This document shows, one piece after another, positions 63,912 through 64,000 of a DNA stretch of 64,000 bases. The stretch is taken from positions 1 through 64,000 of the forward strand of contig JAWZSP010000010.1 in the NCBI GenBank assembly GCA_034401135.1, in the 5' to 3' direction. Under the pieces are notes generated by a model, which was given only the letters and a program-made list of their open reading frames with translations, did no database searches and was not told the DNA's origin. Position 1 is the first letter of the stretch. The number at the start of each line of letters is the position of its first letter. Made by a program: the position numbers and the translations under genes. The DNA is from Volutella citrinella. Taxonomy: Eukaryota; Ascomycota; Sordariomycetes; Hypocreales; Nectriaceae.

Positions 63912-64000
63912 AAAGCACCAATAAATACTTTGAATATGCCTTCTGTCCGATCATGCGTACTCCGAGGCGCTAGAATGGAGCGACGCCAGATGGTAGTTTG
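63912..64000. other. Right edge
   Basis: No feature supported beyond the cyclase upstream region. The window ends in GGTAGTTTG, the word that flanks the small repeat at 45481-45603. Confidence 0.5.

Noticed and set aside
1..64000. CRISPR array, bacterial operon or phage genes
   Set aside because: No direct repeats with regular unique spacers; the genes and introns are fungal throughout.

Overview
This window is the left end of a chromosome from a filamentous ascomycete. Introns are about 50-90 bp with GTRAGT donors, CTRAY-like branch points and YAG acceptors. The telomere repeat is CCCTAA/TTAGGG, and the gene families (Zn2Cys6 regulators, PTH11-type receptor, OrsD-domain proteins, telomere-linked RecQ helicase) are those of Pezizomycotina. 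Sordariomycetes, probably Hypocreales, fits best; the species cannot be named from sequence alone.

Layout. 1-883 is AT-rich mitochondrial DNA: tRNA-Ala, tRNA-Phe, and an ORF needing TGA=Trp. It lies distal to a 147-bp telomere tract (884-1030), so it is either mitochondrial DNA captured at a chromosome end or an assembly chimera. 1031-2600 is non-coding, pyrimidine-biased subtelomere. 2.6-18.8 kb is a subtelomeric block whose larger genes are nearly all on the minus strand: an RNase H, a coiled-coil protein, a 1358-aa unknown with an AT-hook neighbour, an OrsD fragment and a 1520-aa OrsD protein. I read a tyrosine-recombinase catalytic set in that last protein. BTB, RNase H and OrsD remnants in the block record repeated duplication.

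19.9-42.6 kb looks like ordinary accessory gene space: a PD-(D/E)XK-like nuclease, a ZIP metal importer facing a CDF metal exporter, an FAD phenol-hydroxylase-type monooxygenase with Zn2Cys6 regulators, a broken DUF3395/lectin gene, a secreted alpha/beta hydrolase, a dead Tc1/mariner copy and a PTH11-type receptor. 42.7-47.7 kb is a transposon cluster: SINE-like and LTR-like pieces, an apparently intact piggyBac element with 37-bp perfect TIRs, and a 5'-truncated LINE whose 3' end runs into telomeric repeats. 47.8-57.4 kb carries a large degenerate subtilase-like gene and a second long OrsD-family relative, in which the tyrosine-recombinase domain is followed by a RecQ-type helicase (telomere-linked helicase). 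58-64 kb holds a frameshifted nuclease-like gene, an F-box-like gene and a class I terpene cyclase at the right edge.

The main point of interest is two related subtelomeric proteins sharing an R-K-R-H-Y recombinase core, one with a helicase and one without. They sit beside a telomere-associated retroelement and telomere-captured mitochondrial DNA, which suggests a chromosome end shaped by recombination and transposition. Exon joins were worked out by hand from splice motifs and reading-frame phase and have not been tested with transcripts.
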